From assembly GCA_964605095.1 (NCBI GenBank), contig CAZSBS010000215.1, forward strand, positions 1 through 8,577: a stretch of 8,577 nt of DNA. Direction: 5' to 3'. The notes under the pieces are model-generated. The model was not told the origin of the DNA. It was given only the letters and a program-made list of their open reading frames with translations, and searched no databases. This DNA is from JAUWQU01 sp964605095. Lineage in GTDB: Bacteria > Planctomycetota > Phycisphaerae > SM23-33. Below, piece after piece: positions 7,960-8,577 of the stretch. Both the position numbers and the translations under genes were made by a program. Each line of letters opens with the position of its first letter. The stretch's first letter is position 1.

Positions 7960-8577
7960 TTACCCGGTCGTGACTCGGAAAACTTCCTCAACGGTCGTCA
8001 GCCCGGCCTTGACCTTGGCCATGCCGTCCTGGTGCAACGAGACCATGCCGTTTGCCTTGGCGATCGCCCGCAGTTCGTTAATGGACACGTTGGCCGAGAT
8101 CTTGTCGCGGATCTCATCGTTCATCACCAGCAACTCGTAGATGCCGATGCGTCCGGAGAAACCCGAGCTTCTGCACTTTGGGCAGCCGACGCCGTGGTAG
8201 AACGTCTCGACCTCTCCGGCGGCCTTTTCCACGGCCCGGCGGATGTTCATCGGCGGGTCGTAGGGCTCCTTGCAGTGCGTGCAGATTTTCCGCACGAGCC
8301 GCTGGGCCAGGATCGCCTCGACCGAAGCCGCCACCAGGTACGGCTCGATGCCAATGTTCAGCAGTCGCGTGACTCCGCTTGGCGCGTCGTTGGTGTGCAG
8401 CGTGCTGAGCACCAGGTGCCCGGTGAGCGCCGCCTTCACCGCGACGTCCGCCGTCTCGCCGTCACGGATTTCGCCCACCATCACGATGTCGGGGTCCTGC
8501 CGCAGAATCTGCCGGAGCGCCTCGGCGAAGGTGAAATGTATCCGGGAATTGACCTGCACCTGGTTCACGCCGAAGAG
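7960..8577 (-). CDS. gspE: GspE/PilB-type assembly ATPase, C-terminal 205 residues (5' end outside window)
   Basis: A cytoplasmic hexameric ATPase that powers type II secretion or type IV pilus assembly through GspF/PilC. The frame is open from the window edge. Numbering the visible residues: the Asp box/Walker B region ILRQDPDIVMVGEIRD at 24-39, the His box TGHLVLSTLHTND at 52-64, a tetracysteine zinc site (C99, C102, C132, C135), and the usual SGRIGIYELL (141-150) of the C-terminal domain. The Walker A motif lies upstream, outside the window. QVQVNSRIHFTFAEALR at the left is also canonical. The stop (TAA, 7962-7960) is 30 nt before the chosen gspF start. GspE and PilB are not separable on this fragment, so the symbol is a family label. 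Confidence 0.93.
   Translation of the reverse strand, partial: LFGVNQVQVNSRIHFTFAEALRQILRQDPDIVMVGEIRDGETADVAVKAALTGHLVLSTLHTNDAPSGVTRLLNIGIEPYLVAASVEAILAQRLVRKICTHCKEPYDPPMNIRRAVEKAAGEVETFYHGVGCPKCRSSGFSGRIGIYELLVMNDEIRDKISANVSINELRAIAKANGMVSLHQDGMAKVKAGLTTVEEVFRVTTG

Overview
The window is an ordinary-looking stretch of a GC-rich bacterial chromosome, with every recognisable gene on the minus strand. Gene content (a GspE/GspF secretion or pilus pair, a zinc-finger-less DnaJ, a DusB-type enzyme, CarB) and the many short heptanucleotide arrays fit a metagenome-assembled genome of the Planctomycetota, perhaps Phycisphaerae-like. That placement is an inference, not something the sequence proves. 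A run of exactly 100 N at 3904-4003 shows that this is a scaffold.

Reading along the minus strand, from high to low coordinates: the 3' part of a GspE/PilB-type ATPase gene (8577-7960, cut by the window edge); gspF/pilC for its inner-membrane partner (7929-6712), followed by a hairpin terminator; dnaJ (6513-5536); a small two-helix membrane protein with an acidic tail (5545-5117) whose start overlaps the end of dnaJ; a tRNA-dihydrouridine synthase (5089-4022); a repeat-rich intergenic region containing the assembly gap; a secreted transglutaminase-like protein (3728-2253) ended by a strong palindromic terminator; and the N-terminal two thirds of carB (2051-1, cut by the window edge).

Functionally there are four units. 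GspE powers and GspF anchors a type II secretion or type IV pilus machine. The dnaJ, membrane-protein and dus genes are tightly spaced and probably co-transcribed. The transglutaminase-like protein stands alone. CarB makes carbamoyl phosphate for pyrimidines and arginine, and has no carA next to it in the window.

I see no new defence system, mobile element, CRISPR array or RNA gene. The most interesting signal is a set of degenerate tandem arrays, all with a 7-nt period but with different unit sequences. One lies inside carB and encodes part of an inter-domain linker, one lies in the leader of the transglutaminase gene, and one supplies the last codons of dus and flanks the assembly gap. A second point of interest is that CarB is about 120 residues longer than the E. 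coli enzyme within its oligomerisation segment.
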